The notes: generated by a model not told the origin, from the sequence alone. A stretch of DNA of 64,000 nucleotides from Ruminococcus sp. NK3A76 (GCF_000686125.1 NZ_JMMA01000002.1:496001-560000); one strand, 5' to 3'. Positions 27,106 to 35,982 are shown, numbered from the stretch's first letter. Translations and numbers: made by a program.

Positions 27106-27921
27106 ATGAAAAAGAACAGTACAAAAATGAAGCTGTTATCGGCAGCAGGAATGCTCGCTATATCAGCTGCAATGCTGGCTACATCGACTTATGCATGGTT
27201 TTCGATGAATAAGGAAGTTTCGGTTACTAATATGCAATTAAAAGCTAAAAGTGAAGACGGTATTTTGATTGCTGCATATACACAAAGCAACAGCACATGG
27301 ACTGCGCCAACGGCTTCAGCTTTCAGCAATACAGCAAATGCTTCAGCAGCTGACGTTAATGGCAGCACTGTTGCGGAGTTGCTTCCGACTTTTACTTCGG
27401 CTGGAACCACTTGGTACCATGCAGCAAGTAAGGTGTCAAATAATGGTCAGGACTATACAGATGCAGGATATACAGTTGTTACTAATGATACAACAAACAG
27501 TTATTATCTAACAAACAAATTCCAGATTAAATCAACTGGTGATGAAAAAGCAGTTTATGTTAAAAGCATTACAGTAACAAGGGGTACAGAAGAAAATTAT
27601 GATCCGTCTATGCGTGTAATGATTAAGTCTGGAGATGCAACCTTGTTCTTTGCACCTATAGGTGAGCATACAGGGTCGGAAACCATTTTAGCTGCTACAG
27701 CTGATGATGATGCTCTTGAAGCAAATGAATCAATAACATTTGTAAGTGTCAATACTACTGGTGCAAAAATACTTAACGACGTTACAACTACTGCTGAGGA
27801 TGTGCAGGTTTATATTTATTTTGATGGTGAAGATGCAGCATGCAAGACTGATAATGTTGGCGATTTTGCAAACAAGTCTGTAAGTATTGAATTCACAACA
27901 GATACTCCGACAGGTACATGA
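27106..27921 (+). CDS. TasA/camelysin-like major precursor (AWF motif) 3
   Basis: This 271-residue protein has a short basic N-terminus, a hydrophobic helix (about 9-28) and TYAWFSMNKEVSVTNM at 29-44. TYAxFS is the typical junction in camelysin/TasA precursors cut by SipW. The mature part is acidic, Thr/Ala-rich, cysteine-poor and beta-structured. It has its own perfect promoter and strong terminator, so it is a single-gene transcript that could be made in large amounts, as expected of a major fibre subunit. Its codons are clearly AT-richer than those of its neighbours, which suggests separate acquisition or recombination. AAAGGGA precedes the ATG. Confidence 0.7.
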   Translation: MKKNSTKMKLLSAAGMLAISAAMLATSTYAWFSMNKEVSVTNMQLKAKSEDGILIAAYTQSNSTWTAPTASAFSNTANASAADVNGSTVAELLPTFTSAGTTWYHAASKVSNNGQDYTDAGYTVVTNDTTNSYYLTNKFQIKSTGDEKAVYVKSITVTRGTEENYDPSMRVMIKSGDATLFFAPIGEHTGSETILAATADDDALEANESITFVSVNTTGAKILNDVTTTAEDVQVYIYFDGEDAACKTDNVGDFANKSVSIEFTTDTPTGT

Positions 27922-27943
27922 TTACCTTGAAATGAGAAATACC

Positions 27944-27985
27944 ATATCCCCCTCTCTCGAGGGGGATATTTTTATGCCTTTTTTC
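27944..27985 (+). terminator. Terminator of the AWF gene
   Basis: ATATCCCCCTC pairs with GAGGGGGATAT around a TCTC tetraloop (stem 27944-27954 with 27959-27969), followed by TTTTT and a second T-run. Confidence 0.9.
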
Positions 27986-28019
27986 TACAGAAAACGCACA
28001 ATAAAATCCTTACAATTAA

Positions 28020-28048
28020 TTGACATTTTCGTGAATTTGTAGTATAAT
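28020..28048 (+). promoter_or_regulatory. Consensus promoter of the EAL-SipW-AAA operon
   Basis: TTGACA (28020-28025), 17-bp spacer, TATAAT (28043-28048), 52 bp before the GTG start at 28101. No strong terminator is seen downstream before 38663, so the transcript may cover all genes to metY. Confidence 0.8.
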
Positions 28049-28100
28049 AGAATTGGCTAACTGTTTCTATTTATAAAACAGCTGAAAGGGGTGTTTAAAC

Positions 28101-28871
28101 GTGGCCGGACAAACGCTGGTAGGAGGCCTTCGGGCAGTTGAAATGTATTACAGGAACGTGCGTGAGATATCAAGCGGCTCGGCGGCGTTTTTGCAGACGC
28201 AGACAAGGCTCAACACTCCTGACATGGGCGTGCTGATGCCCGAAGCGTACAGGGAGCTGTGCGATTTTACAAACCAGTCGGTGGCGCTTTTCGGGCTTGA
28301 ACTCGTGCAGGCGCTCGACGCTATAAAGAAATTTGAAGACAGAGATGTGCCGTTTCGCTGGCTGAGCGTGTATATGCCGGTCAACTACTTAAGAGAGGAA
28401 AAGGCGGAGCGTGGCATTATCGGATATATGGAAAGATACAAGGTCGATTCAAACCGCCTGTGTTTTGAACTGCCTGACAAGCTGCTTTCCGAGACAAGCG
28501 GCGCTGCGGCTGATAATATACAGAAGCTGCGAAACAGGGGCTTCCACTTTATGCTGCAAAACTTCGGTGCGGCTTCAACGCCTATGATGAGGCTGTCGGA
28601 TTTTGCGGTGGACTATGTGCTTATGAGCGGCGAGGTGACTACATACCTCGGGCGTGATTCAAGAGCTGACAATGCCGTCAAGTCAATGATAGCCTTTGCA
28701 AAGGATATGGGCGCTGAGCCTATAGCCGACAGCGTGGTCAACGCTTCGCAGGCAGAGATGCTTTTTGAGCTTGAATGCAACTACTGCACGGGAACGCTTG
28801 CAGGAAAATATACGCAGGAGCGCTACGTCAGACGCCGTGGCGACGATGCAGAAGAAGATACCCAGGAATGA
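28101..28871 (+). CDS. Degenerate EAL-domain protein
   Basis: The 256-residue protein aligns with the EAL phosphodiesterase fold end to end, but key residues are lost. The ExT/ES strand is ELPDK (123-127). The DDFG loop is QNFG (153-156), losing both aspartates. The KID strand is LMS (174-176). The AEGVE strand is ADSVV (209-213). The C-terminal QGYYF-like block is TGTLAGK (230-236). With these metal ligands gone, c-di-GMP hydrolysis is very unlikely; a c-di-GMP receptor or protein-interaction role is plausible. No signal peptide is present. The GTG start at 28101 follows GAAAGGGG. It is the first gene of the operon. Confidence 0.75.
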   Translation: MAGQTLVGGLRAVEMYYRNVREISSGSAAFLQTQTRLNTPDMGVLMPEAYRELCDFTNQSVALFGLELVQALDAIKKFEDRDVPFRWLSVYMPVNYLREEKAERGIIGYMERYKVDSNRLCFELPDKLLSETSGAAADNIQKLRNRGFHFMLQNFGAASTPMMRLSDFAVDYVLMSGEVTTYLGRDSRADNAVKSMIAFAKDMGAEPIADSVVNASQAEMLFELECNYCTGTLAGKYTQERYVRRRGDDAEEDTQE

Positions 28872-28881
28872 GGAGTAACCT

Positions 28882-29595
28882 ATGGACGAAAAGCTGAGAG
28901 ATGTTTTGGAGCTTCGCAGAACAGCAAAGGAGGTCAAGCGGCACGTTATCCTGATGCGTGTGCTCGGCCTGCTCGCTATAATTCTTATTGCGATAGTTTC
29001 TATAGCGTATGCGATAGCATATTTCTATGATAAGTACGGGAGCTTTACTGTCAGGATAAATAAATACGATATGGTAAAGCAGGGGCTGACCCTTTCGGAA
29101 AACCCCGACTGGGAAAGAACACAGTCGGTGCTCAATGCTGATATCATCTATGATATGACCAATATCAGCGGCGAAGACCTGCCGGAGAATATCGACAGTG
29201 TCAACGGCTCGCATAACGGCGAAAACTATATCGCATATACCTTCTACCTGATAAACTCGGGCGATGATACGCTTTCCTACGAGGGCGAGATGACACTTGA
29301 CAATGTCACAAACGACCTTGACGAGGCGATACGCATAGCTGTGTATATCAACGGCGAAAAGACCGTCTACGGCAAGACCAAGTCGAGCGGCGAGGGCATC
29401 GAGGGCGACTGCGACAAGGAGTTCGACACCTCGAATATCGTAATGACAACAGGCAAGGAAGGCTTCAAGCCCGGCAGCAAGGATAAGTACACAGTAGTCG
29501 TATGGCTCGAGGGCAACGACCCCGACTGCACAGATGAGCTTATAGGCGGCACGCTTAAGCTCGGCATGGATTTCAGGATAGTAGAATCGACCTGA
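28882..29595 (+). CDS. Membrane-anchored TasA/camelysin-like protein
   Basis: This 237-residue protein has a charged helical leader (1-22), one hydrophobic helix (about 23-47) and an exported beta-sandwich-like domain. The phrases YTFYLINSGDDTLSYEG and KYTVVVWLEGNDPDC resemble the TasA/camelysin fold, including the VWLEG strand and the closing GGTLKLGMDFR strand. The long cytosolic leader differs from the AWF precursors and could act in anchoring or interaction with the downstream ATPase. It lies 10 bp after the EAL-like gene and 29 bp before a signal peptidase gene. GGAGTAAC precedes the ATG. Confidence 0.65.
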   Translation: MDEKLRDVLELRRTAKEVKRHVILMRVLGLLAIILIAIVSIAYAIAYFYDKYGSFTVRINKYDMVKQGLTLSENPDWERTQSVLNADIIYDMTNISGEDLPENIDSVNGSHNGENYIAYTFYLINSGDDTLSYEGEMTLDNVTNDLDEAIRIAVYINGEKTVYGKTKSSGEGIEGDCDKEFDTSNIVMTTGKEGFKPGSKDKYTVVVWLEGNDPDCTDELIGGTLKLGMDFRIVEST

Positions 29596-29624
29596 TAAAT
29601 TATAAATAGGGGAGCATAATCTGT

Positions 29625-30308
29625 ATGAAAAAGGCGCTTTCGATAATAGTTAATATAATAGCGTGGGTGATACTGCTTTTCGCACTGCTTGTGACAATAA
29701 TAGTTTTCTCGTCGTCAAGAAACGGCGATACGGCTGATGTCTTCGGGTATATACCACTCACAGTCGAGTCCGACTCGATGAAGCCGACCTTTGAAAAGGG
29801 CGACCTTATCATCATAAAAGAGGTCGATGACCTGTACGACTTAAAAGAGGACGACGTTATCACCTACTGGACGATAATCGACGGCAAGCGTGTCAAGAAC
29901 ACCCACCGAATAGTGAGCATCAACGAGTTCGAGTCATCAAGGAGCTTCGTTATGAAGGGCGATAACAACGAGATAAATGACGAAGACCCTGTGCTCCCGG
30001 CTGATATTATCGGCAGGTGGAACGACACGAAAATAGGCGGCGGCGGAAAGGTCATGGACTTTCTGCGCACCAAGAAGGGCTTCTTTATCTGCATCGTGAT
30101 ACCGATGATACTCTTCTTCCTGTTTGAGCTGTATAAGTTCATAGTGACGCTGGTAGAGGTCAAGAAGCCGGTGCTCACAGAGGCCGATGAGGAAGCTATA
30201 AAGAAGAGAGCAATAGAGGAATATCTCGCCGAGCAGAACAAGAAAAACGGCGATGAGGATACAGACAGCACCGGTGCAGATGATACATCTGACGGTCAGG
30301 AGAAGTAA
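29625..30308 (+). CDS. SipW-type signal peptidase I (first copy)
   Basis: The 227-residue protein is a type I signal peptidase of the SipW/archaeal (S26B) subtype. After an N-terminal transmembrane helix (about 6-29), the nucleophile is Ser51 in ESDSMKPTF, and the general base is His94 in THRIVSI, in place of the Lys of ordinary bacterial enzymes. KGDNNEIND follows as the third conserved box. A second helix lies at about 148-170, then a charged cytoplasmic tail of about 55 residues. Enzymes of this type process TasA-like precursors, several of which are encoded nearby. It is followed 16 bp later by the AAA+ gene. Confidence 0.88.
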   Translation: MKKALSIIVNIIAWVILLFALLVTIIVFSSSRNGDTADVFGYIPLTVESDSMKPTFEKGDLIIIKEVDDLYDLKEDDVITYWTIIDGKRVKNTHRIVSINEFESSRSFVMKGDNNEINDEDPVLPADIIGRWNDTKIGGGGKVMDFLRTKKGFFICIVIPMILFFLFELYKFIVTLVEVKKPVLTEADEEAIKKRAIEEYLAEQNKKNGDEDTDSTGADDTSDGQEK

Positions 30309-30324
30309 GACTTAGGAGAAGACT

Positions 30325-31908
30325 ATGAATGCATTCTTAAAATGGTTTTTTGTCTTTATATCCGAGATGCTAAAGGGCTTTGCCGATATCTTCGGCGGCC
30401 TGTGGAGCGGTATAAAGCAGATATTCAACATCAAAAACTACATAAGTATATTTAAAAGCTACTCTACCGAGTTCGGTGCTCTGGCGTGGATACTGGCTGT
30501 GCTGTCTATTATCGTGGTCGTGGCTATCTTTGTGATAATCGCACTTATGATAATACTCGCACTCAGAAAGTACGTCCGTTTCAGGCATTCTATCGTCTCG
30601 AATGAGGATCTTCTGGAGGAGATAGCTCTGCTCCAGCGCAGAGTGCTCAAAATGACCAAGGAGAAGGACGAGATCATGGCTATGAAGATAGCTCAGATGG
30701 GCGTTCCTATGTCGGGCGGCTTGGCTCTCGGTGACGGTCAGATGATGCTTGACGGCGAGGCCGCAGGCGCTGAGGGCATGGCACCTCAGGCTGAGGCTGT
30801 GGCTGACGACGGTATCATTCAGACGACAGACAGGCGTTTCTCAAAGCTCATGGAGGTCGATGCTTTCTACAAGACCTACACGCCGCCTGAGTATGACAAC
30901 ACCATAACACTCGAGGAGTTCTGCGAGAGATACCGCAACTTCGCCTGCTCCCGTATGCACCTGTATTATGAGCCCAAGACCATACGCCTCTTCATTGCGG
31001 GCATGGCTTCTACAAAGCTCATAATCTTACAGGGTATCTCCGGTACAGGTAAGACCTCGCTTCCTTACTCGTTCGGTAAGTTCTTACAGCACGACACTAC
31101 CATAGCATCCGTACAGCCTTCATGGCGTGACAGAACTGAGCTTTTCGGTTACTTCAACGAATTCACCAAGAACTTCAACGAGACTGAGACACTTAAGAGA
31201 ATATACTCATCGAGCTTCAACAACGATATCAACCTTATCCTCCTCGATGAGATGAACATTGCACGTATAGAGTATTACTTCGCAGAGATGCTCTCGATAC
31301 TTGAAATGCCTAACGCTGACGAGTGGGAGCTCGACATCGTGCCCAACGCATGGAGCACCGACCCTGTGAACCTCGACCACGGCAAGATAAAGATACCGCA
31401 GAACATCTGGTACATCGGTACTGCTAATAACGACGACTCGACCTACGCTATCTCAGATAAGGTCTACGACCGTGCTCAGCCGATAAACCTCGATGCAAAG
31501 GGTATACCGTTTGAAGCGCCCGACACACCGCCTATCAATATGGGCTTTGATCATCTTGACAAGCTGTTCAACGAGGCGTTTGAGAAGTACCCGATATCTC
31601 AGGAGAACTTAAAGAAGATTCAGCAGCTCGACCTGTGGGTAATAGAAAAGCTGCGTGTGGCATTCGGTAACAGAATCTTAAAGCAGATGAACCTGTTTGT
31701 GCCTGTATACGTTGCCTGCGGCGGCGAGGAGCTTGACGGTATCGACTATGTTCTTGCTACCAAGATATTCAGAAAGTTTGAGAGCCTGAACCTTGCCATG
31801 CTTCGTGAGGAGCTGCGTGAGCTTTGCGTATACATCACAAAATCCTTCGGCAAGAACAAGATGAACGAGTCGATAGCTTATCTGGAGAGGCTGCAGAAAT
31901 TATTCTAA
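30325..31908 (+). CDS. Membrane-anchored McrB-like AAA+ ATPase
   Basis: The 527-residue protein has an amphipathic N-terminus, a strong transmembrane helix (about 51-80), a coiled linker (about 90-125), and a C-terminal AAA+ domain. Walker A is GISGTGKT (237-244), Walker B LILLDEMN (304-311), sensor-1 GTANND (365-370), and the arginine-finger segment YDRAQ starts at 381. The SVQPSWRDRTELFGYFN and ISDKVYDRA blocks are characteristic of the McrB branch, which powers McrBC restriction. No DNA-binding domain or nuclease is present, and the membrane helix is unusual for McrB. With neighbouring signal peptidases and surface precursors, a role as a motor for a membrane assembly complex is inferred. 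Confidence 0.8.
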   Translation: MNAFLKWFFVFISEMLKGFADIFGGLWSGIKQIFNIKNYISIFKSYSTEFGALAWILAVLSIIVVVAIFVIIALMIILALRKYVRFRHSIVSNEDLLEEIALLQRRVLKMTKEKDEIMAMKIAQMGVPMSGGLALGDGQMMLDGEAAGAEGMAPQAEAVADDGIIQTTDRRFSKLMEVDAFYKTYTPPEYDNTITLEEFCERYRNFACSRMHLYYEPKTIRLFIAGMASTKLIILQGISGTGKTSLPYSFGKFLQHDTTIASVQPSWRDRTELFGYFNEFTKNFNETETLKRIYSSSFNNDINLILLDEMNIARIEYYFAEMLSILEMPNADEWELDIVPNAWSTDPVNLDHGKIKIPQNIWYIGTANNDDSTYAISDKVYDRAQPINLDAKGIPFEAPDTPPINMGFDHLDKLFNEAFEKYPISQENLKKIQQLDLWVIEKLRVAFGNRILKQMNLFVPVYVACGGEELDGIDYVLATKIFRKFESLNLAMLREELRELCVYITKSFGKNKMNESIAYLERLQKLF

Positions 31909-31922
31909 GCTGGTGTACCGCA

Positions 31923-32537
31923 ATGAACAAAACACTATCAAAAATAGGCGCAATGCTCACCGCAGTTACGGTGGCGCTGTTTGCACTGTTTATAATAATG
32001 GATTTTTCCTTCGGGTCGTACTTTGTGTGTATGTTCCTGCCTATAGGCTATGTCATGACGGCGGCAGGCTTTGCGCATGAGTGCGATGAAGACAGGAAGG
32101 TGGCCGCAAACATAGGCATGATCCTTGCGGCGGTGTATATGACGCTGATACTGCTTGTATACTACTCGCAGACAACGAGCGTCAGGCTTGAAGACCTGTC
32201 CGGGCAGGCGCAGAAGATACTCGACTATAAAAACGGTGGGCTGATGTTCAACTACGACCTGCTGGGCTACGGCATGATGGCGCTCTCGACATTCTTTATC
32301 GGGCTGACTGTAAAGCCCGAGAACAAAAAGGATAAGTGGCTCAGAACACTTATGATGATACACGGGGTATTCTTCCTCAGCTGCTTTATAATGCCTATGA
32401 CGGGAATGTTTCTCTCAATGGCGGACGGTGACGGCGGAAACGGCGGCAGTATAGCGCTGCTTTTCTGGTGCATATACTTTTTCCCGATAGGGGTGCTCTC
32501 TTACCTGCATTTTGACAGGGGAGAAAGCAAGGACTGA
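31923..32537 (+). CDS. Polytopic membrane protein in the AAA operon
   Basis: This 204-residue protein has about five or six hydrophobic segments spread over its length and short polar loops, one of them acidic (TTSVRLEDLSGQAQ). No known family is recognised. The start at 31923 is the first ATG after the ATPase stop; the ribosome site is weak, consistent with coupling over a 14-bp gap. The operon position between the McrB-like ATPase and its probable partner suggests it is a membrane component of the same complex. Confidence 0.65.
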   Translation: MNKTLSKIGAMLTAVTVALFALFIIMDFSFGSYFVCMFLPIGYVMTAAGFAHECDEDRKVAANIGMILAAVYMTLILLVYYSQTTSVRLEDLSGQAQKILDYKNGGLMFNYDLLGYGMMALSTFFIGLTVKPENKKDKWLRTLMMIHGVFFLSCFIMPMTGMFLSMADGDGGNGGSIALLFWCIYFFPIGVLSYLHFDRGESKD

Positions 32538-32572
32538 TATAAAAGACTTAATTCAAGGAGGTGAGTAAGGCT

Positions 32573-34825
32573 ATGGCAGGCTCGCAGCAGCAATGGGTAA
32601 AGGAATTCAAGAGCTTTGTAAAGGATATGGGCGACGACGAGCTTTTTGCCTCGCTTGACTCGCTTCTTCACGCAAGCAGAAATAATTTTGCATTCAACCG
32701 CAAGATAATGGAAAAGGCGATAGACGTATCGTGGGTAGAAACGATAGAAAACGGCCTTTTCCACGTTGATAACGTGATAAGAAACCCAAGACGTACCATT
32801 GAGGACGTTGAGGAGGTAGTGCCGATAGCCCTCTCACGCAAGATAACCGTCGAGAGCGTAAAGCACTTAGCACAGCACACAGACCTTATACAGAGCATCG
32901 ACAAGAAGACAGGGCGCATAACCCCTTCCAAGATACTCAATGTGTATAAGGAAGAAAGCCTTATGACCTACGAGAACAAGTTTGTAAACACCCTCGTAGA
33001 CAGGCTGTATATATTCATAAACAGAAGATACGAAAAGCTCGCCCAGGTGGCCAAGGACGAGGAAGTGCTCTCTCTCGGCTACGACACCGACATCGACGAC
33101 GGTTCGGGCGGCAAGATGAAGATAAATATAAATATCGAGACGATAGACAGTCTTGACAAGGTCAATGAGAGCGGCCTGACAGTGTGGCAGAGAGTTGAAA
33201 AGCTCAAAAAGATAATCGAGGAATACAAGGGCTCGGAGCTTTGCCTGACACTGGGCAACACCTATATAAGACCGCCTGTCATGCGTACAAACGCTATCAT
33301 GAAAAACGTTGACCTCAAAGCCTGCCTGACGCTATGGCAGTATATCGAGAGCTACGACAAGGTCGGCTACGAGATAAACGTGCAGAACACAGCCGTCAAG
33401 CCGGATATCAAGTATGTAGAGGATTTCTACAAGGTCGTCATCATGAGCCTGCTGCTTTTCCGCTCGTACAATGCAGAAAACGGCAACAAGAAATTAGAGG
33501 AGATGAAGACCGTCAAGCAGCGCTCGCTCCAGCCGAGGTTCTTAAAGCACTTTGACAAGGAGCTTGCGAGCACCTATGATATACAGACAGAGGCCGCAGC
33601 CGGCTATCTTGCGGCAGACAGCGACCAGAAGCTGATAAAGAAGATGCCTGAGGACGTCAGCGGCGTTATAGACCAGGTGTCCAAGGTAATCGAGATAGAG
33701 CGCAATTATATGCGTGAGCAGGAACGCCTTCGCCAGGAGCGCATAAAGGCCGAGGAAGAAGCCGAGCGCCTGCGCCAGGAGGAACTTGCCCGCCAGGAGG
33801 AGCTCAGGCGCATAGAAGAAGCCAAAGAGGCCGAGCGGGAGCGTATCAGGCAGCAGCAGCAGGAGGAAGAACGCCAGCTGCGTGAGATGCTCGAACAGAA
33901 GCGCCGTGAGCAGGAAGAAGCCGAAAAGGAGCGTGCAAGGCAGGAGGAGATCCGTCTTGCAAGGCTCGAAGAGGAGCGCAAACGAGAAGAAGAAGAGCGC
34001 CTGAAGCGGGAGAAGGAGGAGGCCGAGGCCGCCGAAAGAGAGCGTATCAGGCAGGAAAAGCTGCAGGTAATGACCGAGCTTGGCGAGGCCGAGGGACTGG
34101 CTGCCGAGCAGATAGAGGAAGAAGCTCAGGCGGCAGAGGAAGCCGAGGAGCAGAAGGCCTACGAGGAAGTTACCGAGGCGGAGATAGAAGAAGTAAAGAA
34201 CGATATCGAGGAGGAGGCTGCCGAGAACGAGGAGCAGCCTGAGGAGGTAGAAGACCCGAGAGCTATTGCTGCACGAATGAAGCTCGAACAGCAAAAGCGT
34301 GAGAAGGAGCGCAGGGAGCGTGAGCGTGCCGAGCGTCTCAAGGCCGAAAGACAGCGCTTTGAGAGCAAGCCTTTCCGGGAGATATACAAGGAATACTCCA
34401 AGAACCCGATATACGCTATACCACGTCTGATAAGATATATACTTGCATTCGTATTCGGTATAATACCCGAGGATACAGACAACCCCGACCTCAGAGAGAA
34501 ACTTGCAAAGCGCAAGGCCGAGGCCGAGGCAAGAGAGATCGAGCAGGCAAAGCATATCGAGATGGAGGGCTACTACAAAAAGTATGCCCAGACATTCAAG
34601 TATCGCTTTATGCGAAAGATCGGCGATATCAAGTTCAAGCGCAAAAAGAAGAAAGAGCGCAAGAACAGCCCGAGGCCTGTATACAAGCCGCCTGTTCGCA
34701 CCGCAGAGGAGCAGCGTGCTATTGATACAGAGATGAAGCGCCTGTATAAGGAGTATCACGTATCTCTTGCGGAGAGATTTAGAAGGTGGCTCGAGGAATT
34801 TAAGTTCAAGCATCGAAGGAGATGA
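32573..34825 (+). CDS. DUF2357/McrC-like N-terminal region fused to a long coiled coil
   Basis: The 750-residue protein has three parts. Residues 1-360 look like the DUF2357-type region found with McrB ATPases, including YENKFVNTLVDRLYIF (133-148). Residues about 370-610 are a very charged Glu/Arg/Gln-rich coiled coil. The C-terminal 130 residues hold a hydrophobic segment (about 622-640) and a basic tail. I see no PD-(D/E)XK nuclease motif, so it is not a normal McrC. The start at 32573 is chosen because AAGGAGGTGA lies 8 bp upstream; the GTG at 32561 is inside that ribosome site. It overlaps the next signal peptidase gene by ATGA. The DUF2357 assignment is moderate. Confidence 0.6.
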   Translation: MAGSQQQWVKEFKSFVKDMGDDELFASLDSLLHASRNNFAFNRKIMEKAIDVSWVETIENGLFHVDNVIRNPRRTIEDVEEVVPIALSRKITVESVKHLAQHTDLIQSIDKKTGRITPSKILNVYKEESLMTYENKFVNTLVDRLYIFINRRYEKLAQVAKDEEVLSLGYDTDIDDGSGGKMKININIETIDSLDKVNESGLTVWQRVEKLKKIIEEYKGSELCLTLGNTYIRPPVMRTNAIMKNVDLKACLTLWQYIESYDKVGYEINVQNTAVKPDIKYVEDFYKVVIMSLLLFRSYNAENGNKKLEEMKTVKQRSLQPRFLKHFDKELASTYDIQTEAAAGYLAADSDQKLIKKMPEDVSGVIDQVSKVIEIERNYMREQERLRQERIKAEEEAERLRQEELARQEELRRIEEAKEAERERIRQQQQEEERQLREMLEQKRREQEEAEKERARQEEIRLARLEEERKREEEERLKREKEEAEAAERERIRQEKLQVMTELGEAEGLAAEQIEEEAQAAEEAEEQKAYEEVTEAEIEEVKNDIEEEAAENEEQPEEVEDPRAIAARMKLEQQKREKERRERERAERLKAERQRFESKPFREIYKEYSKNPIYAIPRLIRYILAFVFGIIPEDTDNPDLREKLAKRKAEAEAREIEQAKHIEMEGYYKKYAQTFKYRFMRKIGDIKFKRKKKKERKNSPRPVYKPPVRTAEEQRAIDTEMKRLYKEYHVSLAERFRRWLEEFKFKHRRR

Positions 34826-35538
34826 GCGAAGGCTTGAAAAGCGCCGAAAATACAGCAAATACAAAAGGCAGACTGACTAAAGCCTTCGATATAGCGCTAA
34901 CAGCTGTTATCGCCGTGCTTGTTATCGTGATAGGCTATACTATGTATCAGAGCCACCACGGCAAGTCGGCAAGCTTCTTCGGCAAGAGCGTGCTTGTGGT
35001 AGTCACAGGCAGTATGGAGCCGTCTATCAGCGAGGGAGACCACATTTTCATTGAGAAATGCGACCCCGATACGCTCAAAGAGGGCGATATAATAACATTC
35101 ACCTCCCACGAGGAGGATATAAACGGCAAGCTGGTTACTCACCGCATAATAGCCAAAAACGCCGACGGCAGCTTTGAAACAAAGGGCGATGCTAACCCCA
35201 CAGCCGATAAAGAGCCCGTTAAGCCCTCTGATATCGAGGGCAGATATGCGGGCAGGGCAAGGGTGTTTGACCTGATAGGGTCATTCGGCAGCCCCCAGAA
35301 GCTGATAATGGTGTTTGTGATGATACCGCTTGCACTTGTGTCGCTTTATGAGGTCAAGACGCTGATGAAGCTGTTCATTAAAAGCAGGGCAGAGCAGCGG
35401 CTGACTGATGAAGAGCTCAAACAAAAGCTTATAAGAGAAGAGATAGAAAAGGAAAAAGAACGCCTGCGGCAGCAGGCCGAGAATGATAAAGCAGGGGAGG
35501 TGGAGCCTGATGGGACAGGAAGCGATAATGAGGCGTAA
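34822..35538 (+). CDS. SipW-type signal peptidase I (second copy)
   Basis: This 238-residue enzyme has an N-terminal helix (about 24-42), Ser64 in TGSMEPSI as nucleophile and His107 in VTHRII as general base, followed by TKGDANPTAD. A second transmembrane helix lies near 160-180 and a charged coiled tail follows. Its first residues overlap the preceding gene by 4 bp. It is clearly diverged from the first signal peptidase (29625), so the operon carries two different SipW-type enzymes. They may have separate substrates, for example the AWF precursors and the anchored TasA-like protein. Confidence 0.88.
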   Translation: MSEGLKSAENTANTKGRLTKAFDIALTAVIAVLVIVIGYTMYQSHHGKSASFFGKSVLVVVTGSMEPSISEGDHIFIEKCDPDTLKEGDIITFTSHEEDINGKLVTHRIIAKNADGSFETKGDANPTADKEPVKPSDIEGRYAGRARVFDLIGSFGSPQKLIMVFVMIPLALVSLYEVKTLMKLFIKSRAEQRLTDEELKQKLIREEIEKEKERLRQQAENDKAGEVEPDGTGSDNEA

Positions 35539-35962
35539 GATGATAAGCGCTATCATATTTGCCATAGTCATGACGATTGGAATGCTCGTGTTCATCGGGC
35601 TTTACATCGACGAAAGGAACCTTGTGCAGGAAAAATACCGTGAGCAGTATTCAACAGCGCTCGGAAATGTGACTGAGGACATAGATTCCTACATCAAAGC
35701 CGAGGGCGACAAGGATATGCGCTATACAAGGATAGTCTGTGATATGTCAACTGCCGATTCCTTTGCTTTTCTGATAGATAATTTTACTGACAGGCAGAAG
35801 ACGGTAAACGAGCTGTACACCTGCCTGCTCAAATACCCCGAGCAGATGACAGGCAAGCTCGAAGATGTGAAAGAAGCTGTGGCTGATATGCAGCAGGGGC
35901 TTGACAAGGGGTATGACAAGGCCGACGAGATAATCGACTCGGTCAACAAAAAAGGTAATTAA
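35510..35962 (+). CDS. Small membrane-anchored helical protein
   Basis: The 150-residue protein has one transmembrane helix near residues 12-30 and a long helical domain with regularly spaced hydrophobic residues, ending in a Gly/Asp/Lys-rich stretch. The ATG at 35510 is preceded by GGGGAGG at 9 bp and lies inside the end of the signal peptidase gene (29-bp overlap), indicating coupling. No family recognised. It may be an extracytoplasmic subunit of the complex. Confidence 0.6.
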   Translation: MGQEAIMRRKMISAIIFAIVMTIGMLVFIGLYIDERNLVQEKYREQYSTALGNVTEDIDSYIKAEGDKDMRYTRIVCDMSTADSFAFLIDNFTDRQKTVNELYTCLLKYPEQMTGKLEDVKEAVADMQQGLDKGYDKADEIIDSVNKKGN

Positions 35963-35982
35963 TTTTGTAGAAGGTGATATAC

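Noticed and set aside
33542-34864. 440-codon minus-strand open frame rich in Leu
   Set aside because: Antisense of the Glu/Arg coiled coil, which produces Leu/Phe-rich shadows; no ribosome site or neighbours on that strand.
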